Assembly (NCBI GenBank): GCA_963729995.1
Contig: CAVSPF010000005.1
Location: 35,985 to 99,984, forward strand
DNA: 64,000 nucleotides
Source of the DNA: VRUE01 sp963729995
GTDB taxonomy: Bacteria > Actinomycetota > Thermoleophilia > Solirubrobacterales > 70-9
Reading direction: 5' to 3'
Shown: piece after piece, positions 1-7,472 of the stretch
Position numbering within the stretch: the stretch's first letter is position 1
Layout: each line of letters opens with the position of its first letter
Notes under the pieces: generated by a model
Told to the model about the DNA's origin: nothing
Seen by the model: the letters and a program-made list of their open reading frames with translations, nothing else
Database searches by the model: none
Translations under genes and position numbers: made by a program

Positions 1-1
1 A

Positions 2-1006
2 TTGGGCGCCCCGTCCTCCGGGGTCATGCAGAATCCCCCAATGCCCTTCGTCGCCGGTTACCGGCATATCCCCGGTCATCACTGCGGCTCGACCGCGCTG
101 CGCAACCTGCTCGCCTTCCACGGCGTCGAGATCAGCGAGGAGATGGCGTTCGGGCTCGGGGCGGGCGCCTGCTTCTACTACGTGACCATCGAGGACGCCT
201 CGCCGACCCGCTGGTTCAACGGCCGCACCGCGCGCCTCGAGGAGACCTTCGACGAGCTGACCGGGGCAGCTCTGGAGCTGCGTACGTTCGAGGCGGGCGA
301 GGACGCCTGGGAGGCGGCTCGGGCCGAGGTCGACGCCGGCAACCCGGTCCTCCTCCTCACCGACCTCTACTACCTCGACCACTACGGCAACTCGGCCCAC
401 TTCCCCGGTCACGCGGTCGTCCTCGCCGGCTACGACGAGGAGCTCGCCCACCTCTCCGACACCGGCTTCGAGGAGCTTCAGACGACGCGCCTGGAGAGCC
501 TCGACCGGGCGCGTCACAGCGGCCATCCCGCCTACCCGCTTCAGGGCCACATGTTCACCGCCTCGGGCACGGTCACGCCCGAGCAGCTGCGCGACGCGAT
601 CCCGGCCGCGATCGAGCGTGCCGCCCGGGCGATGGTCGAGCCCGAGTTCCGCAACTTCTCCGGCCTCGACGCCGTCCATCGCCTCGCCGAGGAGGCCGGC
701 TCATGGCCCGAGGTCGCGGAGGACTGGCAGTGGTGCGCCCGCTTCGGCTACCAGGTGATCGAGCGTCGCGGCACCGGCGGCGGCGCCTTCCGCCTCATGT
801 ACTCCCGCTTCCTCGAGGAGGCCGGCCGCCCCGAGGCCTCCCTTGCCGCCGACGCCGCCGCCGGCTGGTCCGACCTCGCCGGCGCCTTCCACACGGCCAG
901 CGAGTCCGAAGAGCCCGACCCTCGCCACTGGCGCGCCATCGGCGACGCCGCCCACCGGGTGGCCGAGATGGAGCACCGCCTCTGGTACTCATTGGCCACT
1001 CCGTAG
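2..1006 (+). CDS. BtrH N-terminal / DUF4872 domain protein
   Basis: The N-terminal half resembles the BtrH N-terminal domain, a papain-like acyltransferase/peptidase fold. A Cys lies in HHCGST near residue 28 and a candidate catalytic His in HFPGHAVVLAGY near residue 137. The C-terminal half resembles DUF4872, which usually accompanies BtrH-type domains. Family members move acyl groups in secondary metabolism or have unknown substrates, so the reaction here is not known. The frame is open to the left edge. The TTG at position 2 is probably not the start; ATG codons at 26 and 41 are better, or the gene begins outside the window. No biosynthetic partner is visible downstream. The stop codon lies in the first copy of a short direct repeat. 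Confidence 0.7.
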   Translation: MGAPSSGVMQNPPMPFVAGYRHIPGHHCGSTALRNLLAFHGVEISEEMAFGLGAGACFYYVTIEDASPTRWFNGRTARLEETFDELTGAALELRTFEAGEDAWEAARAEVDAGNPVLLLTDLYYLDHYGNSAHFPGHAVVLAGYDEELAHLSDTGFEELQTTRLESLDRARHSGHPAYPLQGHMFTASGTVTPEQLRDAIPAAIERAARAMVEPEFRNFSGLDAVHRLAEEAGSWPEVAEDWQWCARFGYQVIERRGTGGGAFRLMYSRFLEEAGRPEASLAADAAAGWSDLAGAFHTASESEEPDPRHWRAIGDAAHRVAEMEHRLWYSLATP

Positions 1007-1037
1007 CCCCATCCGGTTCTCGTTGGCCACTACGTAG
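988..1037. repeat. Short direct repeat spanning the stop codon
   Basis: Two near-identical 19-bp copies (CTCATTGGCCACTCCGTAG at 988-1006 and a variant at 1019-1037) lie 12 bp apart. The first contains the stop of the upstream gene. It looks like slippage duplication of the gene's end. Confidence 0.6.
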
Positions 1038-1134
1038 TAACCACCGATGATCCCGTTGGCTCGAGTGTGTACCGTTTGGAAGTGCGGGAGGCGGGGTAGT
1101 CCAAATGGAACACCGTCTCTTGGAGGAGAGTTAG

Positions 1135-3966
1135 ATGAGAAGGAAGGCAAGCCCTGCCGGGCTGCTTGTGCTCGCTGCCGCGTTTTTTGTCCTTGCGATT
1201 GCTGCGTCGCCTGCCCACGCCGCGATCTCGATCAAAAAATGGGAATCGAATACCTGCAAAACAAACGCTGACCTACCTACCGAATTCGGCGAAGCAGGGC
1301 AAGAAGTCGGATATGAATCGACGCTGCCGGCGCCTGCCGGTCAGTGCACTGAATCAACGTCGGCAAAACTCTTTACCCAGGCGGCCGGCCACCCCAACTT
1401 GGGCATCACCGACTTCAGGGTGATCACGTTTCCGGGACCGCCCACCACGGAAGCCGGGGGCTTTCCGACGGCCTTTGTCAAAGACATCGTCGTCGACACT
1501 CCCGCAGGGCTGAGCGTCAACCCAGAGGCCCTTCCCAAATGCACCATCGCACAGCTGACGACGCTGACCTGCCCGCCCGCCTCTCTGGTGGGCACCAACT
1601 ACCTGACCGTTGCGGCTCAGTCCCCGAACGAAGTCACAAAAAAATGTGAACCGACCCTTGTGCCCGGCGAATGTGCACAGGTCCGGATAGCGCTTCCGGT
1701 CTACAACGTGGTTCCCTTTGAAGGGGTGCCGTCGATGGTTGGCTTCATGACCAAAGCGGGGCCGACCTTCATCGTTGGCTCGCTGAGCCCGGTGGACCAG
1801 CACGTGACCTTCACGATCAGCAATATCCACCCGCCGTCGCCGACCAGCCCGCCTATCATCGAGTCGCGGCTCGTCTTCAATGGGCGTGCCGGCAACGGGA
1901 CCTATCTGACGACACCCAGCGACTGCGCCGGAGGTCTGGTTTCGCTGCTTCACCTCGACTCGCAGGGCCCTCCCTACGAAGCGGAACAGACCAAAGCCGA
2001 AGCGCCCACACCTCCCAGCAGCGTGACTGACTGCGAACTGGTGCCATTCAAACCCACCATCGCGGTCAATCCTCAGGGTGGTGCCGTCGACTCGCCCGAG
2101 GCGACCACCGTCAACGTGGGCATCCCGTTCGATCCCACGGAACCGATCGCGAACTCCTACCTGAAGACAGCGAAAGTCACGTTGCCGGAAGGGATGGGGC
2201 TCAACCCCGCCTCCGCCAACGGCCTGGTGGCCTGCACCGATGAACAGTTCCATTACCACACGAACCTCCCGATCGAATGTCCCGATGCCTCGAAGATCGG
2301 CAGCGTCGAAGTGCAGACGCCCTCATTGCCGGCGGACTCGCTCGGCGGCACCGTCTATGTCGGCCAGCCGCTCAGCAACGACCCGACCACAGGCGAACAG
2401 TTCCGCATCTTCATCCACGTGATGTCGACCCGCTACGGCGTCAACGTGCGCCTGGTCGGCAAGGTGTTCCCGAACCTGAAAACGGGACAGCTCACCGCCG
2501 TCGTCGACGAAAACCCCCAGGCGACGTTCAGCTCCTTCAAGCTGCGCCTCAACGGCGGCCCAAAGGGGACGCTGACAACGCCCGGCACCTGCGGTCCGCA
2601 CACAACCACAACGCAGATGACTCCCTGGTCCGGCAATCCAGACGAAAACACGCCGACCGGGTCATTCACCCTGACCAGCGACCCGAGCGGAGGAAGCTGC
2701 CCGCAAACGCTGGCCGCTCGCCCGTTCGTGCCCAGCTACACGGCTGCTTCCGACAGCGCCAATGCGGGCGCCTACAGCCCGTTCCGAGTGCACATCGGTC
2801 GTACCGACGGCCAGCAGGAGCTGAAGGCCGTCAATGTGACCCTGCCCAAGGGCCTGACCGGCAAGCTCGCCGGTATCCCCTACTGCTCCGACGCCGCCAT
2901 CGCGGCGGCGGCGGCCACCAGCGGCACGGCTCAACAGGCGAGCTCCAGCTGCTCGGCGGAAAGCATGATTGGGACCACGACGACCGCCGCCGGAAGCGGA
3001 AGCGGCCCGATCAAGGTCGCCGGCAAGGCGTTCCTGGCCGGCCCGTACAAGGGGGCGCCGCTGTCGATGGCGGTGATCACTCCGGGCGTCGCCGGCCCCT
3101 ACGACATCGGCACCATCGTCGTCAGGGTCGCCCTGAAGGTGAACCCCGAAACCGCTCAGGTCAACGCGGTCTCCGACACGATTCCGGATGTGTTCGGCGG
3201 AGTCAAGCTGGACATCCGCTCGATCGACGTCAACGTCGACCGCAGCAAGTTCATGCTCAACCCGACGAACTGTGCCGCCCAGGCGACCAGCGGCACGATC
3301 AACGGGGGGGGCGGCGACCCGTCCAATCCGGCGGCGTTCAGCTCCTACCCGGTCAGCAGCCCGTATGCGGCAACCGGGTGCGACAGCCTCGGCTTCAAAC
3401 CGAAGCTGCACACGCGGTTGTACGGCCCAACGACGCGGGCGAAGAACCCGCGCCTGCGGGCGATCCTGGAAGCTCGCAAAGGCGACGCAAACATCAGCCG
3501 CACGGCGCTGAACCTGCCGCATTCGGTGTTCCTCGACCAGAGCCACATCAAAACCGTGTGCACGAGGGTGCAGCTGGCATCGGGCAGCTGCCCGACGACG
3601 GCCATCTATGGCCATGCCGAAGCGAAGACGCCGCTGCTCAGCAATAAGTTGAAGGGCCCGGTCTACCTGGTGTCCTCCAACCACAAGCTGCCGGACCTGG
3701 TCGCCGACCTGCGCGGTCAGGTGAACATCCAGCTGCACGGCGTGATCAGCTCCAAGCGGGGCGGGATCAAGACCGTGTTCAACCGGCTGCCGGATGTCCC
3801 GGTGAAGAAGTTCATTCTGAACATGGACGGCGGGAAGAAGAGCCTCCTGGTCAACTCGACGAACCTCTGCAAGGGCAAGCAGACCTCGGTGCTGAACATC
3901 AAGGCTCAAAACGGCAAGCAGGTCAAGAACAACAGGTTGCCGCTCAGGGTCACGTCCTGCCACTGA
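1135..3966 (+). CDS. Large secreted protein of unknown function
   Basis: A 943-residue protein with a clear Sec signal: MRRK, a hydrophobic stretch, and an AHA|A cleavage site near residue 29. The start is well supported by a GGAGGA motif 6 bases upstream of the ATG. The mature protein is rich in Thr, Pro, Gly and regularly spaced Cys, with recurring segments of the form 'V.LP.G...NP......C' and 'GPVYLV'. This suggests repeated beta-sandwich modules exported to the cell surface. I recognise no catalytic motif. Proteins of this general look are frequent in Solirubrobacterales, but I cannot assign a family. A GC-rich hairpin follows the stop. Confidence 0.75.
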   Translation: MRRKASPAGLLVLAAAFFVLAIAASPAHAAISIKKWESNTCKTNADLPTEFGEAGQEVGYESTLPAPAGQCTESTSAKLFTQAAGHPNLGITDFRVITFPGPPTTEAGGFPTAFVKDIVVDTPAGLSVNPEALPKCTIAQLTTLTCPPASLVGTNYLTVAAQSPNEVTKKCEPTLVPGECAQVRIALPVYNVVPFEGVPSMVGFMTKAGPTFIVGSLSPVDQHVTFTISNIHPPSPTSPPIIESRLVFNGRAGNGTYLTTPSDCAGGLVSLLHLDSQGPPYEAEQTKAEAPTPPSSVTDCELVPFKPTIAVNPQGGAVDSPEATTVNVGIPFDPTEPIANSYLKTAKVTLPEGMGLNPASANGLVACTDEQFHYHTNLPIECPDASKIGSVEVQTPSLPADSLGGTVYVGQPLSNDPTTGEQFRIFIHVMSTRYGVNVRLVGKVFPNLKTGQLTAVVDENPQATFSSFKLRLNGGPKGTLTTPGTCGPHTTTTQMTPWSGNPDENTPTGSFTLTSDPSGGSCPQTLAARPFVPSYTAASDSANAGAYSPFRVHIGRTDGQQELKAVNVTLPKGLTGKLAGIPYCSDAAIAAAAATSGTAQQASSSCSAESMIGTTTTAAGSGSGPIKVAGKAFLAGPYKGAPLSMAVITPGVAGPYDIGTIVVRVALKVNPETAQVNAVSDTIPDVFGGVKLDIRSIDVNVDRSKFMLNPTNCAAQATSGTINGGGGDPSNPAAFSSYPVSSPYAATGCDSLGFKPKLHTRLYGPTTRAKNPRLRAILEARKGDANISRTALNLPHSVFLDQSHIKTVCTRVQLASGSCPTTAIYGHAEAKTPLLSNKLKGPVYLVSSNHKLPDLVADLRGQVNIQLHGVISSKRGGIKTVFNRLPDVPVKKFILNMDGGKKSLLVNSTNLCKGKQTSVLNIKAQNGKQVKNNRLPLRVTSCH

Positions 3967-3975
3967 GATGGCGAC

Positions 3976-4004
3976 GGCGCAGCGGGCGCTCTGCCCGCCG
4001 CGCC
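3976..4004 (+). terminator. GC-rich hairpin after the secreted protein gene
   Basis: GGCGC-A-GCGGGC, a 5-base loop, then GCCCGC-C-GCGCC form an 11-bp stem with one mismatch, starting 10 bp after the stop. There is no T-run, as is common for actinobacterial terminators. Confidence 0.5.
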
Positions 4005-4062
4005 ACAGCCGCCGCTGGGCCGGCGCCTCAGCCGGGGAGGATCTGCTCGCCTGGCTCGCGCA

Positions 4063-4290
4063 TCAGTCCGGGGGGCTGAGCGAGAAGCCGACGCGGTGCT
4101 CGCCCGAGTCGATGCGCAGGAAGGCCACCTTGCCGACGTAGACCGCGAGGACTCCGTCCTCGGTCTTCACGTCGTGCCAGCCGCCCTTCTCCACCTGCTT
4201 GCGGAGGTCCCGCAGCTCGTCGTCGGTTAGCCGCACCGAGACGACCTGACCGCCCTCGAAGCCGATCTCCACACGCCGCGCCTCCGCCAT
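4063..4290 (-). CDS. Small conserved hypothetical protein (75 aa)
   Basis: A 75-residue protein with alternating beta-like segments (VEIGFEGGQVVSVRLTDDEL, then DGVLAVYVGKVAFLRID), resembling a small beta-barrel rather than a DNA-binding fold. It is the last gene of a minus-strand operon; its start overlaps the stop of the epimerase gene by one base, so the two are translationally coupled. No function can be assigned. Confidence 0.65.
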   Translation of the reverse strand: MAEARRVEIGFEGGQVVSVRLTDDELRDLRKQVEKGGWHDVKTEDGVLAVYVGKVAFLRIDSGEHRVGFSLSPPD

Positions 4291-4703
4291 CAGTGCTCTC
4301 CTCTCGCCGGTTCGACGATCTCGGTCAGCACCCCGCCCGTCGAGCGCGGGTGCAGGAAGGCGACGCGGCTTTCGCGGATGCCCGCCCTCGCCTCACGGTC
4401 GATCAGCTCGATCCCGGCCGTCGCCAGCCTCTCCAGCGTCGCGTCGATGTCGTCGACGGCGTAGGCGACATGGTGCAGGCCAGGGCCCTTGCTGGAGAGG
4501 AACCTGCCGACTGGCGTATCCGGCCCGAGCGGCCGGAGCAGCTCGACGTGCCCGTCGCCGACATCGAGGAGGACCGCCTCGACCCCCTGCGACTCGACCG
4601 TCTCGCGGTAGGTCAGATTCATCTCGAAGCTCTTCTCGTAGAGGGCGATCGCGGCATCGATGTCCTCGACGGCGACGCCAATGTGATCGATTCTGCCAAA
4701 CAT
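4290..4703 (-). CDS. mce: Methylmalonyl-CoA epimerase
   Basis: A vicinal-oxygen-chelate fold protein of about 137 residues with two beta-alpha-beta-beta-beta repeats. Metal ligands are visible: His in the opening IDHIGVAVED, the HVELL segment, His in GLHHVAYAVDDI and the late Glu in TEIVEP. It interconverts R- and S-methylmalonyl-CoA, linking propionyl-CoA carboxylation to the B12 mutase. The ATG at 4703 overlaps the TGA of the upstream DUF1385 gene as TGATG; a TTG one codon earlier is less likely. Its mutase and carboxylase partners are not in the window. Confidence 0.88.
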   Translation of the reverse strand: MFGRIDHIGVAVEDIDAAIALYEKSFEMNLTYRETVESQGVEAVLLDVGDGHVELLRPLGPDTPVGRFLSSKGPGLHHVAYAVDDIDATLERLATAGIELIDREARAGIRESRVAFLHPRSTGGVLTEIVEPARGEH

Positions 4704-5539
4704 CAAATTCCGCCTGTGTTTCCCTTCGTCGCCGCGGGTGGCGCAGTGTATGCGTGCTCGGCGCGAAGGATCTCGGCAAGCGCGGCAACCCCAACCTGGA
4801 GTTGCTCGGGCGTCGGCTCCCTGGTGGCCAGGTGACGCTGGATCTCGCGGCCGGGGGTGTGGAACGCCTCGGCCAGGGGCGTGCCGTGGTGACGGTCGCT
4901 CCAGGCGAACAGCTCCACGGCGAGCGAAGCGCCCCCGAGTCCGACCCCGGCGCGGGCAAGCGGTCCCGGGCGCTCCACCAGACGCTCCAGCAGCACCGTG
5001 CCCCCAACCGAAAGCAGCATCATCGGCGCGATCAGGTTGGAGCCGCAGCGGTCGTGCTCCTTGGGAACCGTCGCCGGGTCGTCGATTCCCTGCTCGTAAG
5101 CGGCGATCGCCTTGTGCTCGACACCGTGGTATGCGGCGAGGTCCCGGTTCATCAGCGCCACCATCGCCGGCACGACTCCGATCGCCTGTACGAGGCCCTC
5201 GCGCATGGCCGACATCGCCAGCTTCCTGCGCAACGCGGTGGTCGCCACCAGCGTCGCGCCAATCGCGGTGACCACGCGCCGGTCCTCGAAGGGCAAACGC
5301 GCGGCCGGCAGGCGGCGGCGCACCAGCGGCAGCACGACCAGCGCCTCGGCCAGTTTCAGTGGCCCGCGCAAGCCCGGCAGGCGGGCGGCGAGGCGAGGCG
5401 CCAACTCGGGTTTGGGACCCGAAACCACCTGGATGTCCCCGTGCCGGTCGCGCACCGCCGCGGCCCAGTGGGTCGGCCCGTGGATGAGCAGGCCATTGCG
5501 CAGCGCCATCCCGCCAAGTCTCAGCTTCTCGGAACTCAT
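4703..5539 (-). CDS. DUF1385 family membrane-associated protein
   Basis: This 278-residue protein matches the DUF1385/YqhQ family: an early GGMALRNG..I.GP segment, then the diagnostic YHGVEHKAIAAYE with conserved His and Glu, followed by a CGSN-type segment. Hydrophobic stretches suggest several membrane segments, though fewer than in YqhQ. The biochemical role of the family is unknown. It is the first gene of the operon with mce and the 75-residue gene. Confidence 0.8.
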   Translation of the reverse strand: MSSEKLRLGGMALRNGLLIHGPTHWAAAVRDRHGDIQVVSGPKPELAPRLAARLPGLRGPLKLAEALVVLPLVRRRLPAARLPFEDRRVVTAIGATLVATTALRRKLAMSAMREGLVQAIGVVPAMVALMNRDLAAYHGVEHKAIAAYEQGIDDPATVPKEHDRCGSNLIAPMMLLSVGGTVLLERLVERPGPLARAGVGLGGASLAVELFAWSDRHHGTPLAEAFHTPGREIQRHLATREPTPEQLQVGVAALAEILRAEHAYTAPPAATKGNTGGI

Positions 5540-5636
5540 CGCACGGACCTTAGAGGAGGCCGGGTGTCGTCACCACGTACGACGACCGCGGTGCGCGCGG
5601 TCGTCGACTCCCCCCTGTTTCTCCCCATTTAGGGTC

Positions 5637-5671
5637 CCGGCCGGAGGCCCCCAGTCCAGGCCTCCGGCCGG
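5637..5671. terminator. Perfect 13-bp stem hairpin
   Basis: CCGGCCGGAGGCC (5637-5649) pairs exactly with 5659-5671 across a 9-base loop. It lies between the 3' end of rarA and the start of the DUF1385 operon, both on the minus strand, so it can end rarA transcription. It lacks a T-run. Confidence 0.55.
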
Positions 5672-5751
5672 TGTGTCGGCTCTCCCTGGCTCTAGCTTGG
5701 AAAGCCAAACCTGAAACACGGGATGTCAGAGGAAGTTGCGGCTGTGACTAA

Positions 5752-5916
5752 GAGCCCGTCTCGAAACCCCGCGTGTGCGACTGGCGAGCGCCGGACCGAG
5801 CGGGGCAAGGACGCAGGAGGCCGGCCAATGCCGGGAGCATTGCCGGCCTCCGAGGACGCCGCACCGCGAAGTGTCCGCCGCCGCCAGGCGTGTGCGGGGG
5901 GTTTTGAGACGGGTTC
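5752..5916. mobile_element. MITE-like palindromic insertion, about 165 bp
   Basis: The ends are inverted repeats (GAGCCCGTCTC at 5752, GAGACGGGTTC ending at 5916; one mismatch over 11 bp, with AAACCCC-type similarity continuing inward). Both sides are flanked by CTAA (5748-5751 and 5916-5919), typical of target duplication by IS5-group transposases. An inner hairpin pairs about 5817-5832 with 5838-5851. No ORF is present. It sits exactly at the stop codon of rarA, and removing element plus one CTAA leaves the TAG stop intact. Mobilisation by an IS5-type transposase is inference. Confidence 0.65.
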
Positions 5917-7361
5917 TAAACGCCGCGAGGCTTCTTACGCAGGCGTTCGATGCGGTCTCGCAGCTCCACCTCGAAGCCACGGTCGGTCGGGGCGTAGAAA
6001 TGCAGGTCTTCCAGCCCTCGAGGCATCAGCGGCTGGTCGCTCACCCCGTCCGGCTCGTCGTGCGCATAGCGGTACCCCTCGCCCCTCCCGAGCTTTCCCG
6101 CGCCCGGATAGTGGGCGTCGCGGAGGTAGTCGGGCGGTGTCTTTGCACCGTTCTCGCGAACCTCCGCGCGGGCGGCGGCGAGTGCCTTGTAGGACGCATT
6201 CGACTTCGGCGCCAGCGCCAGGTAGACGGCGGCCTGGGCCAGGTTGAGCGCACACTCCGGCAACCCGACCCGGTCCACGGCGCGGGCGGCCGCGTCGGCG
6301 ACCAGCAGGGCCTGCGGGTCGGCGTTGCCGATGTCCTCGGAGGCGAGGATGACCATGCGGCGCGCGATGAAGCGCGGGTCCTCGCCGCCCTCCAGCATCA
6401 CCGCCAGGTAGTAGAGCGACGCGTCGACGTCGGAGCCGCGCGTCGCCTTGATCCAGGCCGAGATGAAGTCGTAGTGGCGGTCGCCGTCCCGGTCGTATTC
6501 GAGTGCCTTGCGCTGCAGCGCATCCTCAACCGCAGTGACGTCAACCGGCTCGCCGCTCGACCTCTCGACGGCGCGCTCGAGGGCAGAGAGCGCAACGCGG
6601 GCGTCGCCGCCCGAGCGGTGCGCCAGCATCTCCAGCGCCTGCCCCTCAACCGGAGGCGGGTCGGCCAGGCCGTGCTCGGGATCCGAGAGCGCCCGGCGCA
6701 GCAGTCCCTCCACCTGGCCGGGCTCCAGCGGGCGAAGCTCATAGATCTGGCAGCGCGAGAGCAGGGCCGAGTTGACCTCGAAGTAGGGGTTCTCGGTCGT
6801 TGCCCCGATCAAGGTCAGCAGCCCCTCCTCGACCGCCGGCAGCAGCGCGTCCTGCTGCGCCTTGTTGAAGCGGTGGATCTCGTCGAGGAAGAGGATCGTG
6901 GGCCGCCCGCTCAGCTGCCGGCGCTCCCGCGCACGCTCGATGACCGCCCGGATCTCCGCCCGGCCCGCGTTCACGGCCGACTCCTCCTCGAACGCCCCGT
7001 CGGCATGCGTCGCGGCGATCCGCGCCAGCGTCGTCTTCCCCGACCCCGGCGGCCCGTAGAGGATCGCGCTGTGAGGGTGGCCGCTCTCGATCGCCCGCCG
7101 CAGCGCCGACCCCTCCCCCAGCACATGCTCCTGCCCGACCATCTCCTCCAGCATCCGCGGCCGCATCCGCACGGCCAACGGCGCGTCAGAAGCTGGGACG
7201 TCGACAGGGCGGGGCCCTCGTCGCTTTCGAACAGGCGGTCTTCCACTACAGCTGAGTATGAGGGCGTCGGAGGCTGTCTCGCCAGCATGTCCATCAAGCT
7301 CCGCGATACGTGTGGATGAGGCCACGCCGGGGGTTGTCTCGCCGGTGCCTCCACCCGGCAC
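5916..7361 (-). CDS. rarA: Replication-associated recombination protein A (AAA ATPase); N-terminus probably frameshifted
   Basis: An AAA+ clamp-loader-like ATPase acting at stalled replication forks. Visible: VRMRPRMLEEMVGQ, Walker A GPPGSGKTT, Walker B LFLDEIHRF, sensor 1 GATTENPYFEVN and the RarA-specific C-terminal tetramerisation region (SAWIKATRGSDVDASLYYLA, then HYPGAGKLG). The frame is open to 7361, but its first 60 residues look nothing like a RarA N-terminus. In another minus-strand frame, from a GTG at 7246, reads VEDRLFESDEGPALSTSQ, the usual short acidic DLF-type start. It would join the main frame near 7195, so a one-base frameshift (real or a sequencing error) is likely. The real coding region is then about 5916-7246. 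Confidence 0.85.
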   Translation of the reverse strand: MPGGGTGETTPGVASSTRIAELDGHAGETASDALILSCSGRPPVRKRRGPRPVDVPASDAPLAVRMRPRMLEEMVGQEHVLGEGSALRRAIESGHPHSAILYGPPGSGKTTLARIAATHADGAFEEESAVNAGRAEIRAVIERARERRQLSGRPTILFLDEIHRFNKAQQDALLPAVEEGLLTLIGATTENPYFEVNSALLSRCQIYELRPLEPGQVEGLLRRALSDPEHGLADPPPVEGQALEMLAHRSGGDARVALSALERAVERSSGEPVDVTAVEDALQRKALEYDRDGDRHYDFISAWIKATRGSDVDASLYYLAVMLEGGEDPRFIARRMVILASEDIGNADPQALLVADAAARAVDRVGLPECALNLAQAAVYLALAPKSNASYKALAAARAEVRENGAKTPPDYLRDAHYPGAGKLGRGEGYRYAHDEPDGVSDQPLMPRGLEDLHFYAPTDRGFEVELRDRIERLRKKPRGV

Positions 7362-7452
7362 CGCGGAGTTGTGTTTGCCCGAAGGGGCTCTCGATTACAC
7401 CCACCGAAGGTGGGTGTTAGGCATCCGGCGAGACAACCCCCGGCGTGGCCTC
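7318..7452. repeat. 28-bp perfect inverted repeat with nested hairpin
   Basis: 7318-7345 and 7425-7452 are exact reverse complements (28 bp). Between them lies a second perfect hairpin, ACACCCACC (7397-7405) with GGTGGGTGT (7409-7417). A third, degenerate copy of the arm (GGCTGTCTCGCC) lies at 7273-7284. The block fills the space between divergent rarA and the aldehyde dehydrogenase gene, so it may be regulatory, a double terminator or a small palindromic element. Confidence 0.7.
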
Positions 7453-7459
7453 GCAGCGC

Positions 7460-7465
7460 ATACAA
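7460..7465 (+). promoter_or_regulatory. Likely -10 element for a leaderless transcript
   Basis: TACAAT ends 7 bases before the ATG at 7473 and no ribosome binding site lies between them. This spacing places the transcription start at or next to the ATG, the usual leaderless arrangement in actinobacteria. No convincing -35 is seen. Confidence 0.45.
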
Positions 7466-7472
7466 TCGCGGC

